This document shows, one piece after another, positions 20,303 to 20,522 of a stretch of 20,522 bases of DNA. The notes below the pieces were generated by a model. The model worked only from the letters and a program-made list of their open reading frames with translations. It was not told the origin of the DNA and did no database searches. Origin of the DNA: Collodictyon triciliatum (taxonomy: Eukaryota; CRuMs); NCBI GenBank assembly GCA_043381765.1, contig JBHJMP010001233.1, positions 1-20,522 of the forward strand. Direction: 5' to 3'. Positions within the stretch are counted from its first letter, which is position 1. Every line of letters begins with the position of its first letter. The position numbers and the translations under genes are program-made.

Positions 20303-20522
20303 GTAAGCGGATCTCCTGTGCGCAACGTGCGCGAAAATAATGCTAAGGACCTTTTCCTTTCCTGTCAATATCAGCGTGTTTTGAATGTTAATACAAATTC
20401 TTCTTCTTTTTTGTTCTTTGTTTGTTCTTTTTTGTTCTTTTTTGTTCTTTTTTTGTTCTTTTTTGTTCTTTTTTTGTTCTTTTTTTGTTCTTTTTTTGTT
20501 CTTTTTTTTGTTCTTTTTTTTT
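20303..20522 (+). repeat. dynein intron 29 (start) with TTTTTTGTTC repeat at the right edge
   Basis: After donor GTAAGC the first 90 nt are ordinary intron sequence. From about 20,400 the sequence becomes T runs separated by GTTC, about ten copies, with the T run growing from about six to eight or nine towards the edge. The intron continues past the window. The gene still needs roughly 1,200-1,300 more codons judging by family length. Confidence 0.85.

Noticed and set aside
1-20522. Mobile elements, tRNA or rRNA genes, CRISPR arrays
   Set aside because: I saw no transposase or reverse transcriptase reading frames, terminal repeats, cloverleaf-like sequences or spacer arrays; the repeats present are simple tandem repeats.

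Overview
This is nuclear DNA of a flagellated unicellular eukaryote. The genes are broken by GT-AG introns of about 70-450 nt, use the standard stop codons, and all lie on the + strand. They are close together (gaps of roughly 250-500 nt). Introns and flanks are full of simple repeats: poly-A, TTTA, pure pyrimidine tracts and A/C-rich minisatellites. An axonemal dynein heavy chain implies a motile flagellum at some life stage. The mixture of intron-rich genes and extreme simple-sequence introns reminds me of Rhizaria such as foraminifera (Reticulomyxa-like), but that is a weak guess. The window starts and ends inside low-complexity repeat, so it may be a whole assembly contig broken at repeats.

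Layout: 1-138 is an A/C repeat and 139-338 is upstream sequence. 339-5521 is a six-exon gene for the single-subunit, T7-like mitochondrial RNA polymerase (1,220 aa as I splice it); a short, easily missed first exon supplies a mitochondrial presequence. 5522-6016 is 3' UTR and intergenic sequence. 6017-6661 is a probable three-exon gene for a 108-residue protein I do not recognise. 6662-6903 is intergenic. 6904 to the end is the 5' two-thirds to three-quarters of an axonemal dynein heavy chain. It has 29 exons and 3,018 codons in one consistent frame, running from a Ser/Pro/Arg-rich N-terminal extension through the tail, AAA1-AAA4 and the stalk coiled coil. AAA5, AAA6 and the C-terminus lie beyond the window.

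The genes are not an operon and have no obvious functional link: one acts in mitochondrial transcription, one in flagellar motility, and the small one is unknown. I see no mobile element, tRNA, rRNA, CRISPR array or novel multi-gene system. The points most worth a second look are the small gene, the reconstructed mitochondrial presequence, the contrast between 27 small exons and two giant exons in the dynein gene, and the intron satellites (a G-quadruplex-capable minisatellite and a 254-nt pure pyrimidine tract).
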